Origin: Capsulimonas corticalis
GTDB lineage: Bacteria; Armatimonadota; Armatimonadia; Armatimonadales; Capsulimonadaceae
NCBI RefSeq assembly: GCF_003574315.2
Contig: NZ_AP025739.1
Coordinates: 6,944,001 to 7,008,000, forward strand
Reading direction: 5' to 3'
Length of the DNA: 64,000 nt
The notes below the pieces were generated by a model, which was not told the origin of the DNA, did not search any database, and saw only the letters and a program-made list of their open reading frames with translations. Below are positions 63,356 through 64,000 of this stretch, in pieces. A program made the translations under genes and the position numbers. Within the stretch, counting starts at the first letter, position 1. Each line of letters starts with the position of its first letter.

Positions 63356-64000
63356 TTCTTAGCCGTTGGCAGACTGAAAAACTTGGCACCTTGGTATCGT
63401 TTAAGACAGGTAAATTAGATTCAAACGCAGCAACGTCTCATGGAGCATATCCTTTTTTCACATGCTCCCGAGAGACATATCGCACAGACACATTCTCGTT
63501 CGATACAGAATGCGTTTTATTGGCAGGTAATAATGCTAATGGTATATATCCGATTAAATTCTTCAAAGGAAAATTTGATGCATATCAAAGAACTTATGTT
63601 ATTCAATCACTCAATACCGAGCGTCTTAACAACCGTTTTTTGTACTACGCTTTACAATTCCAACTTGATCATTTGCGAAGAATATCTACAGGATCAGCAA
63701 CTAAGTTTTTGACTCTTACCATACTTAATGATTTATCTATTCCTTTACCACCGATAAAAACTCAGCAGAAGATTTCTGCTTTCATTTCAGCTTACGATGA
63801 TTTAATTGAAAACAACACAAACCGCATTCGAATTTTAGAGGATGCGTTGCGAATATTCTACCATAAACGAATCGCCAAAGAAATCGCTAGTTCATCTCAG
63901 ATTAATGTCCCTGACGGTTGGAACATTAAATCTTTAGGTGAAATTGCCTATGAAAGCCGACGAAGCATCAATATTAGTCAAATCGATCCTAACACTGCGT
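63352..64000 (+). CDS. hsdS: Type I restriction-modification specificity subunit (partial)
   Basis: ATG 63352 overlaps the hsdM stop (ATGA); the frame is open to the right edge (about 216 residues). The first target-recognition domain is visible ([59 protein letters not shown]), followed by the central conserved helix [20 protein letters not shown] and the start of the second domain ([20 protein letters not shown]). HsdS sets the DNA sequence recognised by the complex. hsdR is not in the window. Confidence 0.95.
   Translation, partial: MILSRWQTEKLGTLVSFKTGKLDSNAATSHGAYPFFTCSRETYRTDTFSFDTECVLLAGNNANGIYPIKFFKGKFDAYQRTYVIQSLNTERLNNRFLYYALQFQLDHLRRISTGSATKFLTLTILNDLSIPLPPIKTQQKISAFISAYDDLIENNTNRIRILEDALRIFYHKRIAKEIASSSQINVPDGWNIKSLGEIAYESRRSINISQIDPNTA

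Overview
The window is bacterial. GC content is middling and varies by eye: the stretches at 1-6.6 kb and 20.4-23.6 kb look AT-richer than the rest. No rRNA, tRNA or CRISPR array was recognised. The phylum is not proven. Hints are SOS operators of the CGAAC-N4-GTTTG type (as in Gram-positives, Chloroflexi and relatives), a mutasome with a catalytically dead Y-family subunit, and many HEAT, TPR and SMI1-type proteins. My weak guess is an Armatimonadota-like or similarly divergent phylum.

Layout: (1) 0-8.4 kb: envelope genes on the minus strand. These are a peptidoglycan glycosyltransferase fused to a multi-pass membrane region (runs off the left edge), a lipoprotein-like protein, a Cys-rich secreted protein, a DUF1573-like protein and an O-antigen ligase/polymerase, plus a decayed IS630-type element. 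(2) 8.4-20.5 kb: an erosion zone of small, poorly known genes with many broken ones (macro domain, GNAT, ankyrin, membrane proteins) among TPR and HEAT proteins and an aminoglycoside-phosphotransferase-like kinase. (3) 20.4-24 kb: an AT-richer accessory patch with a GNAT-like protein, an AlbA_2/Schlafen protein and two proteins with HEPN-type R-x(4-5)-H motifs. (4) 24.1-39.2 kb: a signalling block containing a STAS anti-anti-sigma factor, three PP2C/SpoIIE phosphatases with REC/PAS/GAF sensors, two paralogous PAS-GAF-HATPase anti-sigma kinases at its two ends, one PAS-GGDEF cyclase, one GAF-PAS-GGDEF-HD-GYP protein, a lone PAS protein, an AN1-like zinc-finger protein and chimeric debris of the same families. 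(5) 39.2-47.4 kb: a copper-protein relic (DUF326), a DUF1622-HPP membrane pair, a large HEAT protein, an Mrr-like nuclease and small hypotheticals. (6) 47.5-54.4 kb: an SOS mutasome (small acidic protein, imuB, dnaE2) with two LexA-type operators lying on -35 boxes, followed by an HMCES/YedK DNA-repair gene. (7) 55.7-64 kb: a defence-like island with a broken NADAR gene, AlbA_2, SMI1/KNR4, two overlapping DUF4209-like HEPN proteins, and a type I restriction-modification hsdM-hsdS running off the right edge.

How the parts may work together: the signalling block has every part of a partner-switching sigma-control circuit (phosphatase, STAS, HATPase kinase) beside c-di-GMP synthesis and hydrolysis. 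The mutasome genes look co-induced by DNA damage. The right end looks like phage defence. The strongest candidates for something undescribed are the DUF4209/HEPN pair coupled to the type I system, the small acidic protein carrying the first SOS box of the mutasome, and the polytopic peptidoglycan glycosyltransferase.
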